A stretch of 64,000 nucleotides of DNA. Source: Gracilimonas sp040882225. GTDB lineage: Bacteria; Bacteroidota; Rhodothermia; Balneolales; Balneolaceae. The position numbers and the translations under genes are program-made. The stretch covers positions 310,001 to 374,000 of the forward strand of contig JBBEBR010000014.1 in the NCBI GenBank assembly GCA_040882225.1. Direction: 5' to 3'. Shown here in pieces: positions 15,179-23,834 of the stretch. Each line of letters opens with the position of its first letter. Within the stretch, counting starts at the first letter, position 1. Below the pieces are notes generated by a model, which worked only from the letters and a program-made list of their open reading frames with translations, was not told the origin of the DNA and did no database searches.

Positions 15179-16084
15179 ATGGGACAACAAAAAATAATTC
15201 CACATCTGTGGTTTGATAGTCAGGCAAAAGCAGCCGCGGATTTTTACGTCTCCGTTTTTGGGAAAGATTCCGCTGTTAAAAGCGAGACTTATTACACCGA
15301 CGAAGGAAAAGAAATACACGGAAAAGATGCCGGGTCAGTAATGACGGTGGATTTTAATCTCTTTGGCTATCAGTTTGTAGGACTTAATGGTGGCCCCATT
15401 TTCAATTTTAATCCTTCTATTTCTTTCATAGTGACATGTGGTACAAAAGAGGAGGTAGATAAATATTGGGATGAACTTTCTGTGGGAGGCCAGGTTCTGA
15501 TGCCACTCGATTCCTATCCTTTTAGCGAATGGTACGGCTGGATTCAGGATAAATATGGTGTTTCGTGGCAGATTATTTTGTATGAAAATGCTCAACAGAA
15601 AATCATGCCTTCTTTAATGTTTGTGAATGAGAATTATGGCAAAGCGGAAGAAGCGATGAATTACTACACAAAAACATTTCCGGATTCAGAAGTTGTTTCC
15701 GTATTTCATTATGGAGAGAATGATGATCAATATAAAGCAGACGCGGTGATGTATGCAGACTTCAAGTTGTTTGGTGAACTATTAGCCGCAATGGATAGTG
15801 GCCTTAAACATGATTTCTCATTCAATGAGGCTATTTCCCTGATGGTGGTTTGTGAATCTCAGGAAGAAATTGATTCCTATTGGAATAAACTTACTGCATA
15901 TCCAAAAGCAGAACAATGTGGCTGGCTGAAAGATCAGTTTGGTGTTTCATGGCAGATTGTGCCTTCACAGTTAGAGAGTATCATGAAGGATCAGGATGAA
16001 GCAAAAGTTCAGCGGGTTATTAAAGCTTTCATGCAAATGAAAAAACTGGATATCCAAAAATTGCAGGAAGCATTTGACGGGTAA
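15179..16084 (+). CDS. Double-domain VOC (PhnB/3-demethylubiquinone methyltransferase-like) protein
   Basis: 301 residues made of two PhnB-type VOC domains in tandem: IPHLWFDSQAKAAADFYVSV starts the first and IMPSLMFVNENYGKAEEAMN the second. Each ends with a matching W-x-x-D-x-(Y/F)-G-V-S-W-Q-I motif (about 125 and 260), followed by a C-terminal helix. The duplication makes a pseudo-dimer. COG2764/COG3865-type proteins are annotated as methyltransferase-like but lack an SAM site; ligand unknown. It has a clear AAAAGGAG ribosome site before 15179. Confidence 0.87.
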   Translation: MGQQKIIPHLWFDSQAKAAADFYVSVFGKDSAVKSETYYTDEGKEIHGKDAGSVMTVDFNLFGYQFVGLNGGPIFNFNPSISFIVTCGTKEEVDKYWDELSVGGQVLMPLDSYPFSEWYGWIQDKYGVSWQIILYENAQQKIMPSLMFVNENYGKAEEAMNYYTKTFPDSEVVSVFHYGENDDQYKADAVMYADFKLFGELLAAMDSGLKHDFSFNEAISLMVVCESQEEIDSYWNKLTAYPKAEQCGWLKDQFGVSWQIVPSQLESIMKDQDEAKVQRVIKAFMQMKKLDIQKLQEAFDG

Positions 16085-16123
16085 CAACCCACACTTTATA
16101 AAACAAACTCTAATGGAGAAAAT

Positions 16124-16573
16124 ATGGAAAAGCTGCATTTTTCAATCACTATAAACGCACCTAAGGAAAAGGTTTGGGATACCATGCTTGGAGCAGATAC
16201 CTACCGGCAATGGACAGAAGTATTTATGCCAGGCTCTGACTATGTGGGCGACTGGAAGGAAGGTAGCAAAATACTATTCACTGCTCCCGGAGAAGGAGAC
16301 AAGGTGGGGGGCATGGTAAGCCGGATAAAAGAAAACAGGCCCTTCGAGTATATTTCAATTGAGCACCTCGGTATCATTCAGGATGGTGAAGAGGATACGT
16401 CAAGCGAAGAGGTGGAAAGTTGGGCCGGTGCACTTGAAAATTACACGTTCAAAGAAGAAAATGGCGCAACCGAAGTGCTGATTGATATGGATTCAAATGA
16501 AGAACATAAGGAGATGTTCCTGGATATTTGGCCAAAAGCGCTTCAAAAACTCAAAGAACTGGCGGAAAAATGA
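16124..16573 (+). CDS. SRPBCC domain protein
   Basis: 149 residues with the helix-grip fold: HFSITINAPKEKVWDTMLGA, YRQWTEVFMPGSDYVGDWKE and a C-terminal helix with WPKALQKLKELAEK. The YRQWT...G..WxxGS pattern is typical of small AHSA1-like proteins. It has a GGAG ribosome site and sits 39 bp after the PhnB-like gene and 16 bp before the DUF1801 gene, in one transcription unit. It is only distantly like the SRPBCC protein at 14568. Confidence 0.87.
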   Translation: MEKLHFSITINAPKEKVWDTMLGADTYRQWTEVFMPGSDYVGDWKEGSKILFTAPGEGDKVGGMVSRIKENRPFEYISIEHLGIIQDGEEDTSSEEVESWAGALENYTFKEENGATEVLIDMDSNEEHKEMFLDIWPKALQKLKELAEK

Positions 16574-16589
16574 GGTAATAAAAGGGAAA

Positions 16590-16958
16590 ATGGCAAAAAT
16601 AAAGTTTAAAACGGTAGAGGATTACATTGAGTCTTTCCCAAAAGACGTGCAGGAAATTTTACAGCAGATCAGGCAAAGCATTCAAAAAGCAGTTCCCGAA
16701 GCGGAGGAGGTAATCAGTTATCAAATGCCTGGATTGAAACTAAACGGAATGCTGATTTGGTATGCGGCGTGGAAAAAGCATATTGGAATAAACCCAAGAA
16801 CACCTGGGTTGAATCAGAAATTCGAGAATGAACTCTCGAAATATGAAGGGTCGAAAGGCACTATTAAATTTCCTTTAGATAAACCCATCCCATTTGAATT
16901 GATAACCAAAATTGCAAAATTCAGAGTCAAAGAAAACCTTGAAAAACTAAAATATTAA
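16590..16958 (+). CDS. DUF1801 (YdhG-like) protein
   Basis: 122 residues from the ATG at 16590; the frame extends 36 codons upstream but only by overlapping the SRPBCC gene. It matches DUF1801 from TVEDYIESFPKDVQEILQQI through EEVISYQMPGLKLNGM to FPLDKPIPFELITKIAKFRV. The family has an iron-chaperone-like (frataxin-related) fold and is often found with AHSA1 and RibD-like genes. Function unproven. Confidence 0.88.
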   Translation: MAKIKFKTVEDYIESFPKDVQEILQQIRQSIQKAVPEAEEVISYQMPGLKLNGMLIWYAAWKKHIGINPRTPGLNQKFENELSKYEGSKGTIKFPLDKPIPFELITKIAKFRVKENLEKLKY

Positions 16959-16960
16959 GT

Positions 16961-17059
16961 GATAGAATTGACGTTTTCGAAGCACTGGTTGTTTTGGGCA
17001 TAGCCTTTGTTATAGCAGGTTATATTATAATCTTGAGAAAAGTTCGCACACAGCCATAA
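16961..17059 (+). other. Open stretch encoding one possible membrane helix, no normal start
   Basis: In the gap after the DUF1801 gene a 32-codon stretch reads as an acidic head followed by LVVLGIAFVIAGYIIIL and a basic tail, a good membrane helix. No ATG, GTG or TTG lies in frame before it and the frame overlaps the preceding stop. It could be a gene remnant or start at ATT. Only weak support. Confidence 0.2.
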
Positions 17060-17094
17060 AAATAAAAGTAAGTTTTTAACAGAAACCACTAACT

Positions 17095-17706
17095 ATGAAA
17101 AAAACAAAAGTAACATGTGGATTAGCAGTGTCTCTTGATGGGTTTGCTGCCGGCAAAAATCAAAGCTTTGAAGAACCATTTGGAGATAATTTCGATTCAG
17201 ACTTGTTGGATCGTTGGATGTTTGCTGAGCCGGAAAAGCATAAACATAAAAAAGAAATAGATGCTATTCTTGATGCGGGCGCATTTATCATGGGCAATAA
17301 TATGTTTGGGCCTAAAGACAGAAGAGGCAAATCGGAATGGAAAGGATGGTGGGGCGACAACCCCCCGTATCATGCTCCGGTTTTTGTGCTCTCCCACAAT
17401 GAACGCGCACCAGTAGAAATGGAAGGCGGGACGATATTCCATTTTGTGACAAACGGAATTGAATCGGCCTTAAGAAAGGCGAAGGAAGCGGCAGGAGATC
17501 GGGATGTAAGAGTCATGGGAGGAGCAAATACTGTCAATCAGTATTTGGCTGCTGGACTTGTTGATGAATTGTGGCTGCATATAGTCCCTGTTACTGTTGG
17601 TGAGGGCGCACGACTTTTTGACGGGGTGCCAGGTCTTAAGCTCGAAGCGGTTCAGGTAACTGGAACCAGCGTGGTGACTCACATTAGATACAAAGTTCTG
17701 AAGTAA
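17095..17706 (+). CDS. RibD C-terminal/dihydrofolate reductase-like protein
   Basis: 203 residues: TCGLAVSLDGFAAGKNQS, DAGAFIMGNNMFGP, PVFVLSHNERAPVEMEGGT, VRVMGGANTVNQYLAAGLVD and LWLHIVPVTVGEGARLFDG. These match the RibD-C reductase family, with the longer insert after the first strand seen in one subgroup. NADPH-dependent reduction is likely; the substrate is unknown. It is clearly diverged from the copy at 13327, so the two are probably not recent duplicates. Confidence 0.88.
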   Translation: MKKTKVTCGLAVSLDGFAAGKNQSFEEPFGDNFDSDLLDRWMFAEPEKHKHKKEIDAILDAGAFIMGNNMFGPKDRRGKSEWKGWWGDNPPYHAPVFVLSHNERAPVEMEGGTIFHFVTNGIESALRKAKEAAGDRDVRVMGGANTVNQYLAAGLVDELWLHIVPVTVGEGARLFDGVPGLKLEAVQVTGTSVVTHIRYKVLK

Positions 17707-17756
17707 ACTTTGTCGGCAAACTTCTAACCGAGTCGGTGGTAACACATGAGAAAGTT

Positions 17757-17936
17757 ATGTTTGAGGAAGGGGAACCCAGTTGGCCTGAGGATCTTTTTAA
17801 ATCTCTCACCAATAACTCTTGGTGATGGTATACGGTTATAGAAAATTTAGGAGGAGATAAATTTAAAGTTGAACCTTCAAAAGCAGTTGATTCTGAAGAC
17901 GTAACTTATTTATTTTATAAAGTTATGAAATTGTAG
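17757..17936 (+). pseudogene. Small gene interrupted by an in-frame TGA
   Basis: A frame from the ATG at 17757 (MFEEGEPSWPEDLFKSLTNN) meets TGA at 17823-17825 between two Trp codons, then continues open as WYTVIENLGGDKFKVEPSKA to a stop at 17936. The frame is also open upstream to 17709. Composition on both sides of the TGA is protein-like. A point mutation (TGG to TGA) or a sequencing error would explain it. I do not recognise the family. Confidence 0.45.
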
Positions 17937-17959
17937 TTATTCAACATCACTCAATAAAA

Positions 17960-18352
17960 ATGGAACCAGTACAAAATCCTTCCAAAAACATGATTCGCAC
18001 AGGTTGGGCTTTAAGTTTACTTGCCGCACTCTTTTTTGCCTTTGATGGAATCTCCAAAATAATGACGGTGGAACCGGTGATTGCCGAAATGACCCGCCTC
18101 GGTTTTCCCGAATCAACAATTGTGGGAGTAGGCATTTTACTCCTGACTTGCACCATAATTTACATCTATCCCCGAACGGCGATAGTGGGCGCAATTTTAC
18201 TCACCGGCTATCTTGGAGGTGCAATTGCCACTCATGTCCGCATGGAAAGTCCGTTGTTTAGCCATACGCTTTTCCCGCTGTATTTAGGACTAATGGTATG
18301 GGGTGGACTTTATTTGCGTAATCTTTCAGTTCGGAACCTTAATCCAATTTAG
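17960..18352 (+). CDS. DoxX-like membrane protein
   Basis: 130 residues with four hydrophobic helices and the DoxX features: ALFFAFDGISKIM near the start, MTRLGFPES in the first loop, ILLTCTIIYIYPRTAIVGAI and GYLGGAIATHVRMESP, whose His is conserved. DoxX-like proteins are four-helix integral membrane proteins of unclear biochemistry, linked to redox balance. It belongs with the small-protein cluster but follows a decayed gene and may have its own promoter. Confidence 0.87.
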   Translation: MEPVQNPSKNMIRTGWALSLLAALFFAFDGISKIMTVEPVIAEMTRLGFPESTIVGVGILLLTCTIIYIYPRTAIVGAILLTGYLGGAIATHVRMESPLFSHTLFPLYLGLMVWGGLYLRNLSVRNLNPI

Positions 18353-18498
18353 AAAAACGATTCCACACCCTTAGTGTCTTTCGCGATTAAAAAGCTAAAG
18401 GTTATTTGTTTTATGGGGAATTTGATTCCGTGACTTCAGCAGTGAAATCTCCACCGGCTAAATTTGTAACCCAGTAGATGATGAATAGCGATCACAAT

Positions 18499-19389
18499 TT
18501 ATTTTGACGCGTCTAAGATTACTTCCCCATTAAAATTTCTAATGATGATCTGTTCAGTAACAAAATTATGGTCTTGAGCTTTAACGGTAAGATTGAATCT
18601 CATGTGGTCAGAAGATCTTCTCTCGGCAGAAAAATGAATTCCCGATTGAACCTGCTGATCTCTTTGCGTTGAACCAAGCGATACAATTTCGTAATAATCG
18701 GCTTTTAAACTTTCGCCATCACTACTAATCAGGTCAATTGAATTTGCGGTCATACTTTGTAAAGGCATATCCAGCACAATTTCCCCATTGTCTTTGAAAG
18801 TATATGAAATTTCACCCGGGGCACTATGAGGAAGTATTTCCAGAGGATTTTTACTATATCGTTCATCGCGGCTGTCAGGGTTTGGTAAATCAACAAAATA
18901 ACCCAAATGGAGGTGTGAATAACTGGCGCCGCTGCTTCCCACGGTAGCGATAACATCATCCTTATCTACCCAATCACCTACTTCAACTTCAATAGAATGA
19001 AGATGCAAATAACTGCTCGCAAGTGTGTCGGAATGTTTAACGGTGATTGAAGTTCCTGCCCCGGTGCTGGTTCCATTCCACTCATTAGTTTGAACTACTT
19101 CTCCAGGTAATACAGGATAGACAAGTGCCCCGGTTTCAGCGGGAAGATCTATTCCTGCATGAAAATCATAGCCGCTTGGCAGGCTTCTCGGGCCATACTG
19201 CGCATAGGAAATATCACTGTTGTTGTTACTGTTTTTACTTATGGGCCATTGCACTTCTTTACTATCATCCACCTGTTCAGGGTCGTCTTCAGTCTCAGTT
19301 CCAGAGGAATTTTCTTCGGTACAGGCAGCAAGAAACAGGGCGCTGCTGATCACAGTAAGTAAAATGAATTTGTTGGTAATGTTGCTCAT
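18499..19389 (-). CDS. M23 family peptidase lipoprotein
   Basis: 296 residues. The N-terminus is a lipoprotein signal with FLAAC (Cys about 23). The LytM/M23 domain follows: SGYDFHAGIDLPAETG supplies the His and Asp zinc ligands and SYSHLHLGYFV the HxH, with TVKHSDTLASSYLHLHSI between. A C-terminal region of about 100 residues is beta-rich and probably non-catalytic. It is expected to cut peptidoglycan peptides or act as an envelope factor at the outer membrane. Single gene, opposite to its neighbours. Confidence 0.88.
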   Translation of the reverse strand: MSNITNKFILLTVISSALFLAACTEENSSGTETEDDPEQVDDSKEVQWPISKNSNNNSDISYAQYGPRSLPSGYDFHAGIDLPAETGALVYPVLPGEVVQTNEWNGTSTGAGTSITVKHSDTLASSYLHLHSIEVEVGDWVDKDDVIATVGSSGASYSHLHLGYFVDLPNPDSRDERYSKNPLEILPHSAPGEISYTFKDNGEIVLDMPLQSMTANSIDLISSDGESLKADYYEIVSLGSTQRDQQVQSGIHFSAERRSSDHMRFNLTVKAQDHNFVTEQIIIRNFNGEVILDASK

Positions 19390-19648
19390 TAGAAGGGTTT
19401 TCTACACAATTAGATATGAACGTTAAGATATCGTCCTGTCTATCAGGATTCAACCTGAACCTGATTGTTTGTGGAATGATCAGAGTTCCTGCTGTAGAAG
19501 AAAATTAGAATCAAAGCAGGGTAAACATCAGAAAAAGAAGGTAAGTTTATGGTGTTTTATTTGTGAATGATGAAATATTTTCTTTCAATTGTTTTTGTGA
19601 GAAGCTAATTATTGAAGACTGAACTTTAACATAATTCCCTGAAAAAAA

Positions 19649-20023
19649 ATGGACAATCCTGATTACTACCAAACCGTAATGCCTTACCTGATTCTGAAAG
19701 ATGTAGAAGCATTTTTAGATTTCACAAAAGAAGTGTTCGGCGCAGAAGAAAAGATGAAACACCTTGACGACAATAAAAGAGTTGTACATGCGGAGATAGT
19801 GATAGGAGACAGTACTATCATGGCGGGTGAAAGTAATCAACAATGGAGTTCTCAACCGGCGGGTTTATATATAAATGTTGATTCTGCTGATGAAAGCTAT
19901 CAAAAAGCGTTAGATGCCGGTGCAGCATCCGTTATGGAGCTTTCATACAAAGAATATGGCCGCGCATGTGGCGTAAAAGATTCCAACGGCAATACATGGT
20001 GGATTACTTCGGTAATTGAATAG
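19649..20023 (+). CDS. VOC family protein (PhnB-like)
   Basis: 124 residues of one VOC domain: VMPYLILKDVEAFLDFTKEV, HAEIVIGDSTIMAGES and a final DSNGNTWWIT, the usual VOC C-terminal strand. The third VOC gene in this cluster, close to the COG2764 type. Followed 32 bp later by a WYL-type regulator in the same direction, so the two may be cotranscribed. Confidence 0.87.
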   Translation: MDNPDYYQTVMPYLILKDVEAFLDFTKEVFGAEEKMKHLDDNKRVVHAEIVIGDSTIMAGESNQQWSSQPAGLYINVDSADESYQKALDAGAASVMELSYKEYGRACGVKDSNGNTWWITSVIE

Positions 20024-20055
20024 CCGGATTTTTTCGCCACTCGCTAAAATAAATT

Positions 20056-21024
20056 ATGAACCGTATCGACCGGCTTACAGCTTTTATTATTTTCCTGCAG
20101 GGAAGAAAACACGTAACCGTTGAGGAACTTTCTGAACGATATGACATCAGTGAACGAACCGTTTACAGAGATTTAAAGGCTCTTCAGGAAGCCGGCGTAC
20201 CAATCGGCATGGAAGCGGGTAGCGGGTATTATATTGTAAAAGGTTATCATCTTCCGCCGGTGATGTTCAGCAGGAATGAAGCGGCTTCTTTACTGGCTGG
20301 TGAGAGGCTGATGCAGAAATGGAGCCATCTGGATTTGGGCAAAGCTTATCTTTCCGCGCTCGATAAAATCCGGGCGCTCCTTCCCCCGGACGAGAAGTTA
20401 TATTTTGAAACCCTGGATGAACACACGCTGGCATTTCATTACCGCAACGAGCGTCAGCCTCAACCCGACGAGCAGATTTTTGCAGCCCTCCAAAATGCCA
20501 TTTTCAAAAAAGAAGTAATCGAGATTTGCTATTCATCGCCATACTCGCGCGAACAAACCCGCCGCGATGTTGAGCCGCTGGGTTTGCTGCTGATGGGAAA
20601 TCATTGGTACCTGGCAGGGTGGTGCCGTCTTCGCTCTGATTACCGGATGTTTCGACTGGACCGTTTTGAGACGTTTAAACTCACCGGGAGTAAACTTCCT
20701 GCACCTGCCGGGCATACTCTAAAAGAGTTCCATGACCGTAATCTTCACAAGGAAAAAGAACTCGAGGAAGTTTCGATTTGGTTTGAGGAAAAGATGGTTC
20801 GCTACATCGGAGATCAAAAATATAGAATGGGCTGGGCGTGGGAAGAAGAAGCGGAAAACGGGCTTGTTATGACATTTTTGACTTCACATCCCGAATACCT
20901 GGCCCGCTGGCTGTTAACTTGGGGAAGCAGTACACGTGTGGTAAAATCAGCCAAAGTAAAAAAGAGAGTGAAGGAACTGGCTGCAGAAATATACAAGCAC
21001 TATAATGGGGCAGGTAAACCCTGA
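20056..21024 (+). CDS. WYL-domain transcriptional regulator (DeoR-like HTH)
   Basis: 322 residues. The N-terminal winged helix contains LTAFIIFLQGRKHVTVEELS and YDISERTVYRDLKALQEAGV; a WYL domain follows in the middle (VIEICYSSPYSREQTRRDVE, PLGLLLMGNHWYLAGWCR, DYRMFRLDRF), then a WCX-like C-terminal part. WYL domains bind nucleic acid or small ligands and act as repressors or activators. Likely partners are the VOC gene just upstream and the DinB, PfpI and small genes downstream. Confidence 0.92.
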   Translation: MNRIDRLTAFIIFLQGRKHVTVEELSERYDISERTVYRDLKALQEAGVPIGMEAGSGYYIVKGYHLPPVMFSRNEAASLLAGERLMQKWSHLDLGKAYLSALDKIRALLPPDEKLYFETLDEHTLAFHYRNERQPQPDEQIFAALQNAIFKKEVIEICYSSPYSREQTRRDVEPLGLLLMGNHWYLAGWCRLRSDYRMFRLDRFETFKLTGSKLPAPAGHTLKEFHDRNLHKEKELEEVSIWFEEKMVRYIGDQKYRMGWAWEEEAENGLVMTFLTSHPEYLARWLLTWGSSTRVVKSAKVKKRVKELAAEIYKHYNGAGKP

Positions 21025-21034
21025 AATTAATGGC

Positions 21035-21098
21035 TGTCATCACGAGGAGGATATGAATTACTTTAGGTTGAAATTGTGATTCGACGAAGTGATCTCCC
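21035..21098. repeat. Degenerate copy of the TGTCATTGCGAGG...GACGAAGCAATCTC repeat family
   Basis: TGTCATCACGAGGAGG at 21035 and CGACGAAGTGATCTCC at about 21082 resemble the two halves of a dispersed palindromic repeat seen in many bacterial genomes, with ATCAC and GTGAT able to pair. The centre is enlarged by AT-rich sequence. It lies in the 300-bp gap 21025-21324, where I see no gene. The assignment is from memory of the family. Confidence 0.4.
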
Positions 21099-21324
21099 TG
21101 AAACTATTTTCCAGGTATTATAGGGAAATGGCGTCAGCACTATAGTCCTTTTTGTAAAACCAAATGGCTGACGTTTATATCTACTTACTATAATCTCACC
21201 TGAATTCCTGCACAACTTTTTTGAAAATTTCATAAAGAAAGGAAATTTTTTTTGAGTCTTTGACATAGGGTTGTCAGTACCGGTTTATATCATTCCTTAA
21301 ACCCGTAAACAAAAATAGATTTCC

Positions 21325-21822
21325 ATGAAAGAAGAAACCATTGCATCTGTTATAATCACCCCTGAAGAACTGCTTGAACATTGGCAGGGACACCGAAAGC
21401 TTACCCGCCGCACGATTGAAGCTTTTCCTGACGATAAACTCTTCACCTTTTCAATAGGCGGCATGAGGCCCTTTTCGGAACTGGCTATGGAAATGATAAA
21501 AATAGCTGCATCCGGCATACGGGGCGTTGTAACCGGCAACTGGCAAGATTTCAGTGAAATTGAAGGAGATCTTCCAACTTCACCCAAAACAAAAGAAGAA
21601 CTCCTAAAACTCTGGGACTGGACTACAGAGCAGATAAATGAATTTTGGCCACAAATTCCGGCCGGACGTTTGCAGGAAAACGATGTTGCATTCGGACAAT
21701 ATGAAGGTAAAGTCTGGTGGCACTTGTTTTATTTTGTAGATAATGAAATTCACCATCGCGGGCAGGGATATGTGTACCTGAGGACGCTGGGGATTGAACC
21801 GCCATATTTCTGGGAGCGTTAA
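21325..21822 (+). CDS. DinB family protein
   Basis: 165 residues forming a four-helix bundle of the DinB/YfiT type: LEHWQGHRKLTRRTIEAFPD, GMRPFSELAMEMIKIAASGI and YFVDNEIHHRGQGYVYLRTL. The HHRGQ motif gives the conserved metal-binding His pair. DinB-like proteins bind Ni or Zn and include thiol-S-transferases; the role here is unknown. It is followed 17 bp later by the PfpI-like gene in one unit. Confidence 0.9.
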   Translation: MKEETIASVIITPEELLEHWQGHRKLTRRTIEAFPDDKLFTFSIGGMRPFSELAMEMIKIAASGIRGVVTGNWQDFSEIEGDLPTSPKTKEELLKLWDWTTEQINEFWPQIPAGRLQENDVAFGQYEGKVWWHLFYFVDNEIHHRGQGYVYLRTLGIEPPYFWER

Positions 21823-21839
21823 ACTTAAATTTTAATGAA

Positions 21840-22481
21840 ATGAAAAAGATATATACCTACGTACTCAATACGATGGCCGATTGGGAAATTGGAATGGCCA
21901 TAGCCGAATTAAATACGCAGCGGTTTTTTAGTGAAGCTCAGGATTTCGAAGTAAAAACCTTCGCATTAAATAAAAACCCGGTAAAAACAATGGGCGGAGT
22001 AACCATTATGCCGGATTACGCCATTCGGGAGGTGACTGCTGAAGATGCCGCTTTGCTGATACTGCCCGGCGCAGAAAACTGGCCAGAGCCTGAACACGGA
22101 CAGGTACTTGAGCTTGCAAGGGGTTTTTTAGCAGCAGATGTTCCCGTGGCTGCCATTTGCGGAGCTACCGAAGCTATGGCACGCACTGGTATGTTCGATA
22201 ATGTGGAACATACCAGCAATGGGTTGGAATATCTGAAAATGACCTGCCCCAATTATAGAGGTGCCTCTCATTATAAAGATGAACTTGCTGTGACAGATGG
22301 AAACCTGATAACCGCCGGGTCTTCATCTTCGGTAGCTTTCGCTTATCAGATCCTTAAGAAACTGAAGGTCATGAGCCCGAAAAGACTGGAATACTGGAAT
22401 GGTTATTTTGAAGAACATTCTCTTGACACCGTTATAAATCTGTTAAATGAAATGGAGTCGGGAAAAAATGAAGGAAACTGA
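21840..22481 (+). CDS. DJ-1/PfpI family protein
   Basis: 213 residues of the class I glutamine-amidotransferase-like fold: TMADWEIGMAIAELNTQ, LLILPGAENWPEPEH and the nucleophile elbow VPVAAICGATEAMART (Cys about 106). The local pattern follows the YoaZ/Hsp31-like branch found after DinB genes. Possible roles are glyoxal/methylglyoxal handling or protein repair. Its end overlaps the next small gene by 14 bases. Confidence 0.9.
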   Translation: MKKIYTYVLNTMADWEIGMAIAELNTQRFFSEAQDFEVKTFALNKNPVKTMGGVTIMPDYAIREVTAEDAALLILPGAENWPEPEHGQVLELARGFLAADVPVAAICGATEAMARTGMFDNVEHTSNGLEYLKMTCPNYRGASHYKDELAVTDGNLITAGSSSSVAFAYQILKKLKVMSPKRLEYWNGYFEEHSLDTVINLLNEMESGKNEGN

Positions 22482-22698
22482 AATAAAAATCCGCGTTTTT
22501 CGAACTTCCCTGCAAAATAAAGAGGCGGTGGATCTGGTTTCGGGAATTCTAAATAATCACCCTTCTGTACACGACTGGAATGTAGACCTGGAAGACTGGG
22601 AAAAGGTATTGCGGGTGGAATACAGGGATGCTCGTGTTGTAGAAATCAGCGAAATACTTCGCCGGGAAGGTGTAGAAATAGATGAGATGCCAATTTGA
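22468..22698 (+). CDS. Small ferredoxin-fold protein, HMA-like without CxxC
   Basis: 76 residues starting at the ATG at 22468, inside the end of the PfpI gene; an earlier ATG at 22447 would overlap more. Strand-helix-strand-strand-helix-strand order with core NVDLEDWEKVLRVEYRD, matching the protein at 12725-12946. Heavy-metal domain cysteines are absent. The two homologues share only the DLED-x-x-KVLRVE core strongly, which marks an undescribed small family. Translational coupling with the PfpI gene is likely. Confidence 0.72.
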   Translation: MKETEIKIRVFRTSLQNKEAVDLVSGILNNHPSVHDWNVDLEDWEKVLRVEYRDARVVEISEILRREGVEIDEMPI

Positions 22699-22768
22699 AA
22701 TCATATAGTTATGGCTGCGTTCAAACCATAAATGCGGCAACGATTGAATGAAATTTGTAAAGGAAGAT

Positions 22769-23722
22769 TTACCAAGGCAAGTTATCTAAATCAACATTGC
22801 CACCGGTAATAATGATGCCTACTTTTTTACCAGTAACATCTATTTTTCCATCGAAAACAGCCGCAATTGGAACCGCACACGAAGGTTCGATAATCATATT
22901 CAGACGTTCCCAAACATAACGCATAGCATAAATTATTGAGCTTTCGGAAACAGTTACGATATCATCTACATACTCTTGTATAATGGAAAAAGGCAGGGAA
23001 CCGAGTGAGGTTCTCAAGCCATCAGCGATGGTGTTAGGATTGTGCACGGGAATCAATTTTCCAGCTTTGAAGGATTGATAGGCATCATCCGCTTCTAATG
23101 GTTCGCAGCCAATCACTTTTGTTGAAGGATGGATATATTCGACGGCAAGAGCAGTTCCGCTCAAAAGCCCGCCTCCGCCAACCGGTGCTAAAATGATATC
23201 CAGGTCCGGGTAGTCTTCAAGCAACTCTACAGCAGCCGTAGCTTGTCCGGCTATTATTCTTTGGTCGTTATAAGGATGAACAATATGTGCGTTAGTTCTG
23301 TCCACCACTTTGCGAAGGTTATGCTCACGTGCGTCTAAAGTAGATTCACAAAAGGTGATTTCGGCTCCATAGTTTTTCACAGCTTCAACTTTCACTTTGG
23401 GAGCGTTTTCCGGCATCACCACATAAGCCGGAATACCTTTTATTTTTGCAGCAAGCGCTAAAGCCTGGGCGTGATTTCCAGACGAATGTGTGGCAACCCC
23501 GTTTGCGACTTCTTCATCAGAAAGAGAAAAAACCGTATTGCAAGCCCCTCTAAATTTGAAAGCGCCCACTTTCTGAAAATTTTCACACTTAAAGAAAACC
23601 TCACAGCCTACTTTTTTATTCACTTTGTTACTTGTTAAAACCGGTGTCCGGTGGGCGTAAGGTTTTATCCGTGACTGAGCTTTTCGGATATCATCTAATG
23701 TTGGATGCTGCTGATTTGCCAT
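22769..23722 (-). CDS. PLP-dependent threonine/serine dehydratase family protein
   Basis: 317 residues of fold-type II PLP enzyme: CENFQKVGAFKFRGA (Schiff-base Lys), HSSGNHAQALALAA (phosphate and substrate loop) and APVGGGGLLSGTALA (PLP phosphate cup). The ACT-type regulatory domain of biosynthetic IlvA is missing, so it resembles catabolic threonine dehydratase, serine racemase or 3-hydroxyaspartate dehydratase. Exact substrate is undecided. Monocistronic, convergent with the preceding cluster. Confidence 0.88.
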   Translation of the reverse strand: MANQQHPTLDDIRKAQSRIKPYAHRTPVLTSNKVNKKVGCEVFFKCENFQKVGAFKFRGACNTVFSLSDEEVANGVATHSSGNHAQALALAAKIKGIPAYVVMPENAPKVKVEAVKNYGAEITFCESTLDAREHNLRKVVDRTNAHIVHPYNDQRIIAGQATAAVELLEDYPDLDIILAPVGGGGLLSGTALAVEYIHPSTKVIGCEPLEADDAYQSFKAGKLIPVHNPNTIADGLRTSLGSLPFSIIQEYVDDIVTVSESSIIYAMRYVWERLNMIIEPSCAVPIAAVFDGKIDVTGKKVGIIITGGNVDLDNLPW

Positions 23723-23834
23723 AGATCATCTATTTGAAAATTGGAATCAAGATAGCGCATTTCTGAATCTATAGAGAAAGGCAGATTTCTACATAATCTT
23801 TAAAATATACCCACACGTTTCATCATTGATTCTG

